From the NCBI GenBank assembly GCA_002449765.1, contig DJXN01000015.1, forward strand, positions 124,001-188,000: a stretch of 64,000 bases of DNA, in the 5' to 3' direction. Positions within the stretch are counted from its first letter, which is position 1, and every line of letters begins with the position of its first letter. The DNA comes from Fibrobacter sp. UBA7003. Lineage in GTDB: Bacteria; Fibrobacterota; Fibrobacteria; Fibrobacterales; Fibrobacteraceae. Positions 41,980 to 50,740 of this stretch are shown here, piece by piece. The position numbers and the translations under genes are program-made. Under the pieces are notes generated by a model that saw only the letters and a program-made list of their open reading frames with translations, was not told the DNA's origin and ran no database searches.

Positions 41980-43365
41980 TTAGGAAATGTCGGTTGGGGT
42001 GTCGCTGGGAGCGTCGGTGGGCGGGAAAAGGAGCGCGCTCGTGTTCGCGGTGATGGTCCTGATGACATTGATGTAACTGACCAAAAGAACGATGCTAACG
42101 ACGAAGGTCACTATCCTCGCGGCAATGGTTCCTCCCAAATAGAAGTACAGGCAGACTTGCATTAAAAATCCGAAAATAAGTATGGCGAAAAGCCCCCATT
42201 TCGGGATATTCTGGAATTCCTGGTTGTTCTTTTCGAGGGCCTCTCTTTGCAGTAAAAGCTGTTCGCGGAAAATACTAAAATGGGCTAGCGGAAATATAAA
42301 AGGTATCAGGGCGCTGATGAGTGTTCCCCATGGTGGAACAGGTTCGCTCCTGAAACGGTTCAGTTCTTTTTCGATGCAGAGCAACCACCTGCAGAATTTA
42401 TAAAGCGCAATCAGGAAAGGTAGCACGGCTAGTAGAAAGAATTCCGGCATGCCAAACATTCCAAAAACCAAGGCATACAAGAACGGCGTGTCATTGAGAA
42501 TTATATTGACAAGGAACAGTGTGCAACAGACCATGAACCAGAATATTGTCTTGCGGGCGCGCTTTTGGCAAATTATGCTGGCCTCGGCTTTGTCGCTGTT
42601 TTGTTCTTGGGCGCCGTTGTCTGGTTCGGTGCTGGCCGCAGTGTCGTCGGGAGCGTCGGTAGGCGCTGTATCGGGAATGCCGGTTGGTGAGTCGGCTGTG
42701 GAGACGACATCCGGCAGGGAATAGAGCGTGCTCGTGTTCGCGGTGATGGTGCGTATAATCTTGATGTAACTTGCAAAAAGGAGAATGAGGAACGCGATGA
42801 AGCATCCGATGGAGATGTGGCTGAGAGCGGGGCTTCTATTGTCCAGTATCAGGAAAAAGGAGGCGTAGGCGGCGATGCCGCCACCGAGTATGCCGGGGAG
42901 TGCCCACCGCGGGGGAACTTCACTTTCGAGATTGTTCTTGTCGAGCGTCTCTTTTTGCTGCGAGAGCAGTTCCTTGAATATGAAAAAGTGCGTAAAGGGG
43001 AATAAGGGGAGAATCAATGCGCTGGAGACATCTTCCCACGGGACGAGTTTTGCTTCGGAGACTCGGTTCAGTTCTTTTTCTGCGTGGATTAGCCATCTGC
43101 TGCATTTATAAACGGCGATGCATAGCGAAACGATGGCGAAGAGAGGCGGGATGATGAAGGGCAGATAAAAGGGGAATGCAATTGCCGCAACCAGCCCTCT
43201 TGTGCAAAAATCCACGAACCCTCTTCTTAATTCAGGGTCAATGAAAAGGCATGCAATCCATGCGATGGCAACGGAGGCTACAAGGCTTAGAAAGAAAAAT
43301 TTCAGCCAGCGCAGGGCTTTCCCCGCGTGTACATCGCATTCCGTTTCGCACTTCTTGCAAATCAT
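41980..43365 (-). CDS. Zinc-ribbon membrane protein with two tandem copies of a module
   Basis: A 461-residue protein: N-terminal MICKKCETECD (half zinc ribbon), then two copies of a four-helix module. Each copy ends in a signature: a kelLxxQ(K/R)E-L-KNN segment, two helices, YI(K/N)(I/V)IRTITANTS-L, and an acidic Pro/Thr/Asp tail (PTDAPDDTAAS; PTDAPSDTPTDIS). The second copy lacks the MICKKC start. Function is unknown. It overlaps the next upstream gene, a single-module relative, by an ATGA. Confidence 0.75.
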   Translation of the reverse strand: MICKKCETECDVHAGKALRWLKFFFLSLVASVAIAWIACLFIDPELRRGFVDFCTRGLVAAIAFPFYLPFIIPPLFAIVSLCIAVYKCSRWLIHAEKELNRVSEAKLVPWEDVSSALILPLFPFTHFFIFKELLSQQKETLDKNNLESEVPPRWALPGILGGGIAAYASFFLILDNRSPALSHISIGCFIAFLILLFASYIKIIRTITANTSTLYSLPDVVSTADSPTGIPDTAPTDAPDDTAASTEPDNGAQEQNSDKAEASIICQKRARKTIFWFMVCCTLFLVNIILNDTPFLYALVFGMFGMPEFFLLAVLPFLIALYKFCRWLLCIEKELNRFRSEPVPPWGTLISALIPFIFPLAHFSIFREQLLLQREALEKNNQEFQNIPKWGLFAILIFGFLMQVCLYFYLGGTIAARIVTFVVSIVLLVSYINVIRTITANTSALLFPPTDAPSDTPTDIS

Positions 43366-44318
43366 GTCGGCCTCTGCTGGTCATCGGGAGTGTCGCTGTC
43401 TAGTTCGTCGCTTGGGGTGGCTTTGCTCGGTTCGTCGCTGGCTGCGGTGTCGGGAATATCGGTGGGGCCGTCGTTCGTTGTCTGTGAATTCAGCGCTCTG
43501 GTGTTCGCGGTGATGGCCTTGATAACTTTGATGTAGCAGACCAAGAGTATGATGCTGAGAATTATGCTGAGTACCCGTGCTGCGAAGAGGCCTTTTGCAA
43601 CGAAGAGTCCCAGGAACCAGCCAATTTGTATAGTGAAGCCGAGAAAGGGGATTGCTTTGAGCATCCAGCCGGGAAGGTGAGCGCTTTCTAGGCTGTTTTG
43701 TCCGAGAGCCTCTTTTTGCCGGGCGAGTAGGTCCTTGAAAATCATATAGTGATATACCGGAAAAATAATGGGGATCAGGGCAAAGAATATTGCTCCACGG
43801 GGTGTAAAATCGGTTTCTGAATAACGTTGCTGTTCCTTGATGACGCAGTGGAGCCAAGCGCAAAACTTGTAAATGGCAATCCAAGAGGTGACAAAGAGAT
43901 GTACAAATAGCAGGAAGAAGTTTATGATGATGCCGAAGCCCAGGAGGTCGCCGACTGCGTTTGCTCTTGTTCCTGAAAGGAACTGTAGAAATATGAATGG
44001 AACGAATATGCCCAAAATTCCCGAAAGCAAAAATCCTTTAAGCAATTCTCCAAAGTAATTGTCGAAGCCACCATGAGTTGCAATTGAAATTTCCGTCGGA
44101 ATAGCGAGAATGGTTAAGCCGATAAAGAAAAAACTGAGCCAGAAAACTGCATTCTTACAGTAAATCTCGTATTCCGAGAGGGTTGCAGTTTCCTCCGGCT
44201 CGGTTCCGTCTGCCGGGTTTGTGGCCGAGGAATCGACTTTGCTGTCGTTCGGTGCGTCACACCACAGGCACTTCGGCATGTCGTCATCGTATTCCCTTCC
44301 GCACTTCTTGCAAATCAT
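43362..44318 (-). CDS. Zinc-ribbon membrane protein, single module
   Basis: A 318-residue paralogue of the following gene. A complete zinc ribbon (MICKKCGREYDDDMPKCLWC, two CxxC pairs) leads to a linker and one four-helix module with the same LLARQKEALGQNSLES, YIKVIKAITANTRAL and PTDIPDTAASDEP tail. Both genes share AGAGG followed by CCAACATG or CCGACATG at their starts, showing duplication including the ribosome site. The intact ribbon suggests this is the older copy. Function unknown. Confidence 0.75.
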   Translation of the reverse strand: MICKKCGREYDDDMPKCLWCDAPNDSKVDSSATNPADGTEPEETATLSEYEIYCKNAVFWLSFFFIGLTILAIPTEISIATHGGFDNYFGELLKGFLLSGILGIFVPFIFLQFLSGTRANAVGDLLGFGIIINFFLLFVHLFVTSWIAIYKFCAWLHCVIKEQQRYSETDFTPRGAIFFALIPIIFPVYHYMIFKDLLARQKEALGQNSLESAHLPGWMLKAIPFLGFTIQIGWFLGLFVAKGLFAARVLSIILSIILLVCYIKVIKAITANTRALNSQTTNDGPTDIPDTAASDEPSKATPSDELDSDTPDDQQRPT

Positions 44319-44342
44319 GTTGGCCTCTGCTGGTCAATGTAG

Positions 44343-44371
44343 AAAAAATCCCGGCGCAGGGGCCGGGATTT
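44343..44371. terminator. Terminator downstream of the radical SAM gene
   Basis: AAATCCCGGC/GCCGGGATTT with a 6-nt loop and a T6 run on the minus strand; also A5 on the other side. Confidence 0.88.
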
Positions 44372-44401
44372 AAAAAGAGCGGAGGGTTAGCGACCCGTGT
44401 G

Positions 44402-45907
44402 CTACTGCTTGATCGTCGGGGCCTGGCGCGCCACAGGAGCGAGCTGTCCGTGCTTGCGGAACAGGTGCTTCACGAGCGTGCCGAATCCACGCATCACGCG
44501 GTAACGTTCGCGCGGGTTCTTGAGGGCCATGATTCCCTGACGCAGAATATAGCTCGGACGCAGGTAGAACTCACGGCGGGCCTTGTCGCAGAAGTCCACG
44601 AGTGCCTGGCTGCTGAGTTCGCCGCGCTGGATGGTGGTGCGGTGGAACCCGTCCTTGTCCAGCCACTGGTTGTAATCCTTTGTCTGTAATGCGCCGCTTT
44701 CGAGGGCTTCCTTGTAGGCCTCGGTACCGGGGTACGCCATGATGGGGTAGAACTGCGCGGTGTTCGGGTTCAACTTCTTGGCGTAGTCGAGCGTCATGCG
44801 GAGTGTTTCCGGAGTGTCGCCCGGGTTGCCCACCATGAAGCAGCCATGCACCAGCAGGCCTGCCTTGCGGGCGTTCTTCGTGAACTCGATTGCCTTGTCG
44901 GTGTTCTTCACGCCCTTGTGGATGTTCTCGAGTACCACGGGGCTGGCGCTTTCAAAACCGACGCACATCTCGCGGCCGCCCGCCTTCTTCATCAGCTTGA
45001 GCAAATCCAGCGGTACGTCGGCGCGGGCATTGCAGCTCCACGTAATCTTGAGGCCGCGTTCCAGGATGAGGTTGCAGATTTCGCGCACATGCTCGTGGCT
45101 TGCGGTGAACGTATCGTCTTCGAAGAAGACTTCGCCCAGATCCTCGAAATTGTCCTTGATGTACTGCAGTTCGTCTACCACGTCCTTGGGCGTGCGGCGG
45201 CGGAACTTGTGACCGTTGAGCGTCTGCGGAATCACGCAGTAGCTGCAGCGGTTCGGGCAACCGCGCCCGCTTAAAATCACAATCAGCGGGTTGAGGTTCG
45301 CGCCGTAGAAATACTTCTTGTAGCAGCTGTACAAATGCTTGCGGTAAACTTTCGAGACCCACGGGAGTTCGTCCAGGTTCTCGATCTTCGGGCCCTCGGG
45401 CTGGAAGTCTGTGGTGCCGTCCTCCTTGCGGAAGGCGAGACCCGCAATCTGGTTTACGGGAACACCGTCGCCGCGCAGGCTCCTCGCGAGGTTCCGGCAG
45501 GTGTAGTCCGCCTCGCCGATAATCACGAAGTCGAGCGCGGGTTCCATCTCCAGGCTCTCGAGCGGTTCGGCTGTCGCATGTGTTCCCATGATGGCGACTT
45601 TCACGTTCGGGAGTGTATCCTTGATGGCGTGCACCACCTTGAGGTCGTTTAGAATGCTCGGCGTACTCGTGCTGCAGACGACCAGTGCCGGGTCAAACTT
45701 CTTGATGCCCTCGAGCGTCTTGGGCAGGTCAAGCTCCATGGCGGGGCTGTCAATCAGCTGAATCTCGTTGCCATCCGCTTCGGCAGTGCCGGCGGCGTAA
45801 CTCAGGAACATGGGCCAGTAAAGTGTACTCGATTTGGTCACGCAGGGGCTGCGCGACTCGCGACTGAACATCGGATGGAACGGAGGATTCAAAAAAGTAA
45901 TACGCAT
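44402..45907 (-). CDS. B12-binding domain radical SAM enzyme
   Basis: A 501-residue enzyme with an N-terminal cobalamin-binding-type domain (residues 1-150, VVCSTSTP, IMGTHATAEP, FVIIGEAD), a radical SAM domain with SGRGCPNRCSYC, FEDDTFTA and GFESASP, and a C-terminal helical extension. The architecture is that of the BchE/HpnJ class, which methylates or rearranges lipids and pigments; substrate unknown. The start MRITFLNPPF is typical of the class and lies 10 nt after a TATTTT box. Confidence 0.87.
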   Translation of the reverse strand: MRITFLNPPFHPMFSRESRSPCVTKSSTLYWPMFLSYAAGTAEADGNEIQLIDSPAMELDLPKTLEGIKKFDPALVVCSTSTPSILNDLKVVHAIKDTLPNVKVAIMGTHATAEPLESLEMEPALDFVIIGEADYTCRNLARSLRGDGVPVNQIAGLAFRKEDGTTDFQPEGPKIENLDELPWVSKVYRKHLYSCYKKYFYGANLNPLIVILSGRGCPNRCSYCVIPQTLNGHKFRRRTPKDVVDELQYIKDNFEDLGEVFFEDDTFTASHEHVREICNLILERGLKITWSCNARADVPLDLLKLMKKAGGREMCVGFESASPVVLENIHKGVKNTDKAIEFTKNARKAGLLVHGCFMVGNPGDTPETLRMTLDYAKKLNPNTAQFYPIMAYPGTEAYKEALESGALQTKDYNQWLDKDGFHRTTIQRGELSSQALVDFCDKARREFYLRPSYILRQGIMALKNPRERYRVMRGFGTLVKHLFRKHGQLAPVARQAPTIKQ

Positions 45908-45917
45908 AAGCAACAGC

Positions 45918-45923
45918 AAAATA
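45918..45923 (-). promoter_or_regulatory. TATTTT(G) box, radical SAM gene
   Basis: TATTTTG ends 9-10 nt before ATG 45907; no ribosome site. Confidence 0.4.
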
Positions 45924-45944
45924 CATAATTCTCGACGATAAAAC

Positions 45945-45950
45945 TACATT
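45945..45950 (+). promoter_or_regulatory. TACATT box, MORN gene (leaderless candidate)
   Basis: TACATTT ends 7-8 nt before ATG 45959; no ribosome site. The divergent radical SAM gene starts only 51 bp away. Confidence 0.5.
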
Positions 45951-45958
45951 TATCGTTG

Positions 45959-46597
45959 ATGAGAAAAGAAATTTCCGTGATACTTCTAGGTTGTGCCTGC
46001 GTTTGCGCTTTTGCTGCCCCCAAAAAGGCGGCGGTCAAGAAGCCTGACGCACCCCAGAACGAGGCTACTCTTGATACGGTCCGCGAGACGTTTGCGGATG
46101 GAGCCCTTTCGCGCATCTATACGCTCCAGAAGGGAACCGATATACGAGAGGGGTTGTCCGTGAGCTATCATCCGAATGGCAAGATCGCTATCGAGGCCCC
46201 GTACAAGAACGGCAAGCTCGACGGCGTGTTCAGGAGCTATTACGAGAACGGCCACTTGTGGCAGACTATAGGCTACAAGGACGGTGTGGAGGAAGGTGCG
46301 ACGACGGATTATTACGAGGATGGCCGGAAGAAAAAACGAGAAATCTACAAGGCGGGCGTGCTGAACGGCATGAGCGAGGAGTGGAACGAGCGCGGCCTCC
46401 TGTGGCGCCAGATTCCGTATGTGAACGGCCGTATCCATGGCGTTGCAAAAATATTTGACGAACTGGGCGCAATCAAAGAAGAGATGACGTTCGAGAACGG
46501 ACTGCGCAACGGGCCGTACCGCCGCTTCACCAAGGGCGTAAAGACTCTCGAGGCGATTTTCGAAAACAACCGCTGCAAAGAGAACTGCGACTTTTAA
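45959..46597 (+). CDS. Exported MORN-repeat (YwqK-like) protein
   Basis: A 212-residue exported protein. After the signal peptide (to AFAA) it consists of six or more MORN_2-type repeats (SYHPNGKIAIEAPYKNGKLDG; YYENGHLWQTIGYKDGVEEG; YYEDGRKKKREIYKAGVLNG; and so on), as in proteins labelled YwqK-family antitoxin. No toxin gene is adjacent, so that label should not be trusted here. It ends with a CKENC pair. Confidence 0.82.
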   Translation: MRKEISVILLGCACVCAFAAPKKAAVKKPDAPQNEATLDTVRETFADGALSRIYTLQKGTDIREGLSVSYHPNGKIAIEAPYKNGKLDGVFRSYYENGHLWQTIGYKDGVEEGATTDYYEDGRKKKREIYKAGVLNGMSEEWNERGLLWRQIPYVNGRIHGVAKIFDELGAIKEEMTFENGLRNGPYRRFTKGVKTLEAIFENNRCKENCDF

Positions 46598-46647
46598 CTA
46601 ATGTGAAGTGTGGAGTGTGAGGTGTGAAATGACGGATTTCACGCCTT

Positions 46648-47385
46648 CTATTTTTTCGGCTTGAGCGCGCACCAGGTCATGTAGCCGATAAACAATACGC
46701 CGAGCCCAACGAGCCCGATAGAAAGCTCGTGGCTATAGGCTTGGATTAGGTCTTTCTGCCCGTGCGCGATGTAACCGAGAATGGCGAGGATGATATTCCA
46801 GAAGGTCGCGCCTATGGCGGTGTAGAGCGTGAATGCCCAGAGCTTCATCTTGGAAAGGCCCGCCGGAATCGAGATCAGCTGGCGGATGGCGGGAATGAGC
46901 CTGCCGACGAGCGTGGAGATTGCTCCGTGTTCGAGGAAGAACCTCTCGGCGTTGGTCACCTTGCTTGAATCCAGCAGCAGGAAGTGGCCGAGACGGCTGT
47001 CTGCGAATTTGTACACAATCGGCCTGCCGAGGAGCTTTGCGAGGAAGTAGTTGATGAAAGCGCCCGCGAGAGCCCCGAGGGTCGCAAATATCACGATGAA
47101 CACGATGTTCAGTCCCGATTCCGGTTGCATTGCCTTGTAGGCGGCAGGCGGAACCACGAGCTCGGACGGGAAGGGGATAAACGAGGACTCCACCGCCATG
47201 AGCAGTGCTATGGTCCCGTAGTTGAGGTTGTCATTGTACCAGCCGATGACCTGGTCGTAGATGCCGACTTTGGCGGTGTCTACGGTCTGGATTGTCGTTG
47301 TCGTATCGGCCTGGCTGGCGGTGGCGGTCCCGGCTGCAAAAGCGAGTGAGACCGCGAGGGCTGCGAGTATGGCGATTTTTTTCAA
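46648..47385 (-). CDS. DedA/SNARE-associated family membrane protein with extra N-terminal signal
   Basis: A 245-residue DedA protein, a family of undecaprenyl-phosphate and lipid flippases. ESSFIPFPSELVVPPAAY, FLEHGAISTLVGRLIPAIRQLISIPAGLSKM (conserved acidic and Arg residues) and the C-terminal helices are present. Unusually it begins with a cleavable-looking signal peptide and a Thr-rich linker before the first DedA helix. The start is a TTG, 3 nt after the stop of the large upstream gene, so the two are coupled. Confidence 0.85.
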   Translation of the reverse strand: MKKIAILAALAVSLAFAAGTATASQADTTTTIQTVDTAKVGIYDQVIGWYNDNLNYGTIALLMAVESSFIPFPSELVVPPAAYKAMQPESGLNIVFIVIFATLGALAGAFINYFLAKLLGRPIVYKFADSRLGHFLLLDSSKVTNAERFFLEHGAISTLVGRLIPAIRQLISIPAGLSKMKLWAFTLYTAIGATFWNIILAILGYIAHGQKDLIQAYSHELSIGLVGLGVLFIGYMTWCALKPKK

Positions 47386-47388
47386 GGC

Positions 47389-49032
47389 CTATCTTCTCTT
47401 CTTGGACTTGGCTTTCTTCTTCTTTGCGGCCTTGGCGGCTTTCTTCGATTTCTTCTTGTTCTTGCTCTTGACCTTGGCGGGAGCTTCTTCCTCTTCTTCC
47501 TCGGCCTCTTCTTCGGATTCCTCGACCGCCGGTTCCTCTGCAGGAGGTTCGACGTATTCCGGAGCCTGGTATTCTATCTGGGAAGGTGCGCTGCTGTTTG
47601 CACCCTTGAGGGCGGCCTTCGCCTCTTCGACATACTTGCCGTTGGGGAAGCGCTTGAGGTAAATCTCGTAGTCCTTCATGCGGTTGCTGTTGCGGACGAG
47701 TTCGAAGATTCCGGCTTCGGCTTCGTCGCGGAAGGCACCGTTCGGATTGTCATTCAGGTAGGAGAGGTAGGCCTTGAAGGTGTTCTGGGCCTGGATCTCG
47801 CGGAACTTGTGGTATTCGCTGAGGGTGCGGATCTTGGCCTCGACCTCGCCCCTACGTGGGGAGTCGGGGTAGTACTGCAGGAACATCTCGAGCATTTCGG
47901 GGTCGTTGGACGCCATGACCTGGTCGAAGCGGGAATCTTCCTGGCGAACCTGGTATTCCTTTAGTTCGACCTTGCCCGAATCGAGTGTCGCGTAGAGCTT
48001 TTCCTTGGTGGCGAGGTCTGCCGGGTGACAGAACGCGAGGAAGCTTTCGAGCACGTCGGAGAACTGGGTCTTGGTATAGGCGTCGCTCATGTCGGGCAGG
48101 TCGCCGTTCTCGTCGAGGAAGAACCGGTAGTCGCGCTCGATGGCCATGCAGTCCCAGTCGCTGAGGGTATCCTTGACTTCGCTGTTGTCTCGCAGCACCT
48201 GGTCGCGGTCGCGCAGGTTGAAGCGCATGCGGCGGTCGCGGTGGCTCTCGCGGCCGAAGTCGAGCGAAAGCTCAAGTCCGATACGCACGGGCCACTTGTA
48301 AGAAATCTTGTCGAAGGTGATTCCCAAATAGCCGGAAGAGGGAGTCGGGTTTTCCTTGTTGTACTTGTAGGGATTGGTCGCCTTCAGGTCTTCGTAAGGG
48401 AGGAACTCCTTGCGTACGTTTACGCCGATTTTCAGGTCCACATCCTGGAAAACTTCGGTAATGCGGTATTCGAGCGCTCCGGAGACGAATGCCGTCGGGA
48501 GCATTTCCGTGTGGTCCTTCGTACTGGTGGAGTAGTTGTCGATGAACGTGAAGAAGTGCATGCCGTAACCGCCGAGCACGCGCAGGTCGAAATCTCCGGC
48601 GAGGTTTACGGAGAAACCACCGACTACGGACGGGGCGTAGGCACGGAACGATAGCGTGCGTCCCTCTCCGGCTGGCGTGAGGTCCTCGCTGTGGTCTGGC
48701 TTGCCATTGTCATCTACACCCCAGTAGGCGGGGTCGCTTGCGATTTCACGGAACTGGATGGAGTTCACTTCGGCGCCAAGCCAAATGGTGAACGGAATGT
48801 CGGCCTTGAAGAGCGGAGTGTAGAGGGGGCTGAACAAGAAACCCACGCTCATCGGGACGGTGAGGCGTTCTTCGTCGATGGGTTCCTTCAGCAACTGGGG
48901 CTTGTCTGACTCAAAGTGAACAAAGGCAGGTTCTGCCTGCAAGTACATCTGGGCTCGCCAATTGGAGCGTTCAAAATCGGCCGCATAGGCCGCTGCAGTC
49001 AGAAGTAAAAAAGTGATAAGTAGTTTACGCAT
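47389..49032 (-). CDS. Envelope protein: beta-rich N-terminus, TPR-like middle, charged tail
   Basis: A 547-residue exported protein. After the signal peptide, residues 20-270 look like a beta-barrel or beta-sandwich (alternating strands; GGFSVNLAGDFDLRVLGGYGM). Residues 340-480 contain helical repeats like those of outer-membrane lipoprotein BamD/YbgF (FLQYYPDSPRRGEVEAKI, YLNDNPNGAFRDEA, YLKRFPNGKYVEEA). The tail is a poly-Glu run then a Lys-rich end. Function is unknown. A TAAATT box lies 8 nt before the ATG and there is no ribosome site. Confidence 0.7.
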   Translation of the reverse strand: MRKLLITFLLLTAAAYAADFERSNWRAQMYLQAEPAFVHFESDKPQLLKEPIDEERLTVPMSVGFLFSPLYTPLFKADIPFTIWLGAEVNSIQFREIASDPAYWGVDDNGKPDHSEDLTPAGEGRTLSFRAYAPSVVGGFSVNLAGDFDLRVLGGYGMHFFTFIDNYSTSTKDHTEMLPTAFVSGALEYRITEVFQDVDLKIGVNVRKEFLPYEDLKATNPYKYNKENPTPSSGYLGITFDKISYKWPVRIGLELSLDFGRESHRDRRMRFNLRDRDQVLRDNSEVKDTLSDWDCMAIERDYRFFLDENGDLPDMSDAYTKTQFSDVLESFLAFCHPADLATKEKLYATLDSGKVELKEYQVRQEDSRFDQVMASNDPEMLEMFLQYYPDSPRRGEVEAKIRTLSEYHKFREIQAQNTFKAYLSYLNDNPNGAFRDEAEAGIFELVRNSNRMKDYEIYLKRFPNGKYVEEAKAALKGANSSAPSQIEYQAPEYVEPPAEEPAVEESEEEAEEEEEEAPAKVKSKNKKKSKKAAKAAKKKKAKSKKRR

Positions 49033-49040
49033 CGTTTTGA

Positions 49041-49046
49041 AATTTA
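49041..49046 (-). promoter_or_regulatory. TAAATT box (leaderless candidate)
   Basis: TAAATTT ends 7-8 nt before ATG 49032. Confidence 0.45.
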
Positions 49047-49128
49047 GTTTTTATGTGGCGGTTTTGAATCTCGGAGGGTTGAAATTTAGGCTATTTCGGG
49101 CATTTTCAGGTTTTTTTACCCCAAATAG

Positions 49129-50733
49129 CTAAAATGTGAGGAAAAATCCCAGGCCAAACAGGACGGCTCCTGCTCCGACCAGGCTTCCGCCGATGATGTT
49201 CTTCTTGTCGCCGGAATCCACGAGGTCCTTGTTTTTCTTGATCTTCGCATTGAAATTCTCGCCTTTAGCGGCGCTCGGCATCTTGAGCGCGTCCTTGATA
49301 TCTTCGGCCTCGTCGTAATCCTGCTGCGCGAGGTAGAGAAACAGTGCTCCGATAATTGCCGGCGCGACGGACGACCCCATCAGAATCTTCCCGATGCGGG
49401 TCTTGTTGCGTTCGCGTTGCCAGTCCTGCTGCTTGCGCACTTCGTCGAAGTCCGTGAGGTGTTCCAGGGCGATGTCAAGGTTGATTTCGGGAACGGGTGC
49501 CACAAAGAACTGGACGAGGGTGTCCCGATAGCCTTCCTTGCGGAGCCGCATGTAGGCCATGCCCGGCGTGGTGAGTGAAAATTTCTGTGGCGTCGTGCCG
49601 ATGGATTCGCTGCTGCGCGTGATTTCACCCTGTCCCGGGAAAATTTCGGCGCCGACGGGGTTCGAGACGATTTTGATTTCGGGAGTGATCCGCTTGAGCT
49701 TGAGCGATACCTTGGTCGTGTCTCCGGGAAGCGGACGAACGAAGGTCTGGGCTCCCCACAGGTGCTGGTCCACGGTCCAGTAGGCATCGATTTCGATTTT
49801 GCCTGTGTCGGTGACGGCGAAGGTGCAGGGCGACTTGCAGATGGCGTCTTTCTCGGGTCGCGAGATGGTGGCGCTTTCGGGATCTGTCTCGACGTGGATA
49901 TAGCTGCGGGGGAGCTTCTTTTGCACGGGAAGTCCGAGCAGTTCCTTCGCGAGGTTCGTTGCGCTTCCGTCCTTGGTCATATCCTGGAGCATGTTGCTCC
50001 TGCTTACGGTAATGGCGGACCTGTAAATGGTTGGAAGCTCTTCTTCGTAAAATGCGCGCGTGATTTCGAGAACCACGGAGTCGGGGTGCTTGGCATGCGA
50101 AACCTTGCCGAAGAACATGTCCCTTTCTCCGCGGTCTTTCCAGAATTCCTGGAGGCAGGCGCGGTCGCTACAGCCCGGGGCACTTTCGATGTTTGCCTTT
50201 TTGAAGGTGGAATCGAGTTCCTGCAGCAAGGCGAACGTGAATGCGTCGAGCCTTTCGATTCCGTGTTGGGGGATGACGACTGTTTCAAACCCAAGAAATA
50301 GTTTGTGCGTAATCTCGGTACCGGAGTCTGCCTTGGGGGTGCCGTTCGCGTCTGCGACGGGGGCCTGCGCGGAAGAATCCGCGATGGCGGCTGAATCCGC
50401 AGTGGCGGTGGAGTCTGCTGTTTCGCTTGCGGCGGAATCTGCAATTCTTGCAGTTGTATCTGCGGTGGTGGAATCCGGTTTTGCGGGGAACAGGTTCAGG
50501 AGGTCGGTGCCGTCTTCGCCGACGATGCTTTTGAACTGCGACTTGGGAAACTTGACGACGGTAAACTTGTTCTTGATGTAACCGCCGAGGCTCACTGTGT
50601 CATTCGCGATTCCAAGGAACTGGGCCTTCTGCTTGGTGCCCGATACGAGTTCTACCTGGGCGTACGGGGCCTGAACTTCGGCAAGTGCTGCCGAAACGAA
50701 GAAGAGCATGAGGAATAGGGCGGTCTTTTTCAT
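49129..50733 (-). CDS. Exported PEGA-domain protein with C-terminal two-helix hairpin
   Basis: A 534-residue protein: signal peptide (ALA), a small N-terminal domain, a low-complexity linker of repeated ADS/TADSA units (about 85-140), a CsgG-like domain (GFETVVIPQHGIERLDAF...; CSDRACLQEFWKDRG), PEGA-type units (IVSNPVGAEIFPGQGE) and two C-terminal helices around a charged loop, ending -LFGLGFFLTF. It is the last gene of the operon that begins at 55080, separated from the previous stop by 7 nt. Confidence 0.8.
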   Translation of the reverse strand: MKKTALFLMLFFVSAALAEVQAPYAQVELVSGTKQKAQFLGIANDTVSLGGYIKNKFTVVKFPKSQFKSIVGEDGTDLLNLFPAKPDSTTADTTARIADSAASETADSTATADSAAIADSSAQAPVADANGTPKADSGTEITHKLFLGFETVVIPQHGIERLDAFTFALLQELDSTFKKANIESAPGCSDRACLQEFWKDRGERDMFFGKVSHAKHPDSVVLEITRAFYEEELPTIYRSAITVSRSNMLQDMTKDGSATNLAKELLGLPVQKKLPRSYIHVETDPESATISRPEKDAICKSPCTFAVTDTGKIEIDAYWTVDQHLWGAQTFVRPLPGDTTKVSLKLKRITPEIKIVSNPVGAEIFPGQGEITRSSESIGTTPQKFSLTTPGMAYMRLRKEGYRDTLVQFFVAPVPEINLDIALEHLTDFDEVRKQQDWQRERNKTRIGKILMGSSVAPAIIGALFLYLAQQDYDEAEDIKDALKMPSAAKGENFNAKIKKNKDLVDSGDKKNIIGGSLVGAGAVLFGLGFFLTF

Positions 50734-50740
50734 GGTATAC

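Noticed and set aside
45959..46597. Antitoxin of a toxin-antitoxin pair
   Set aside because: The YwqK-family name suggests it, but the protein is exported and no toxin gene is adjacent.
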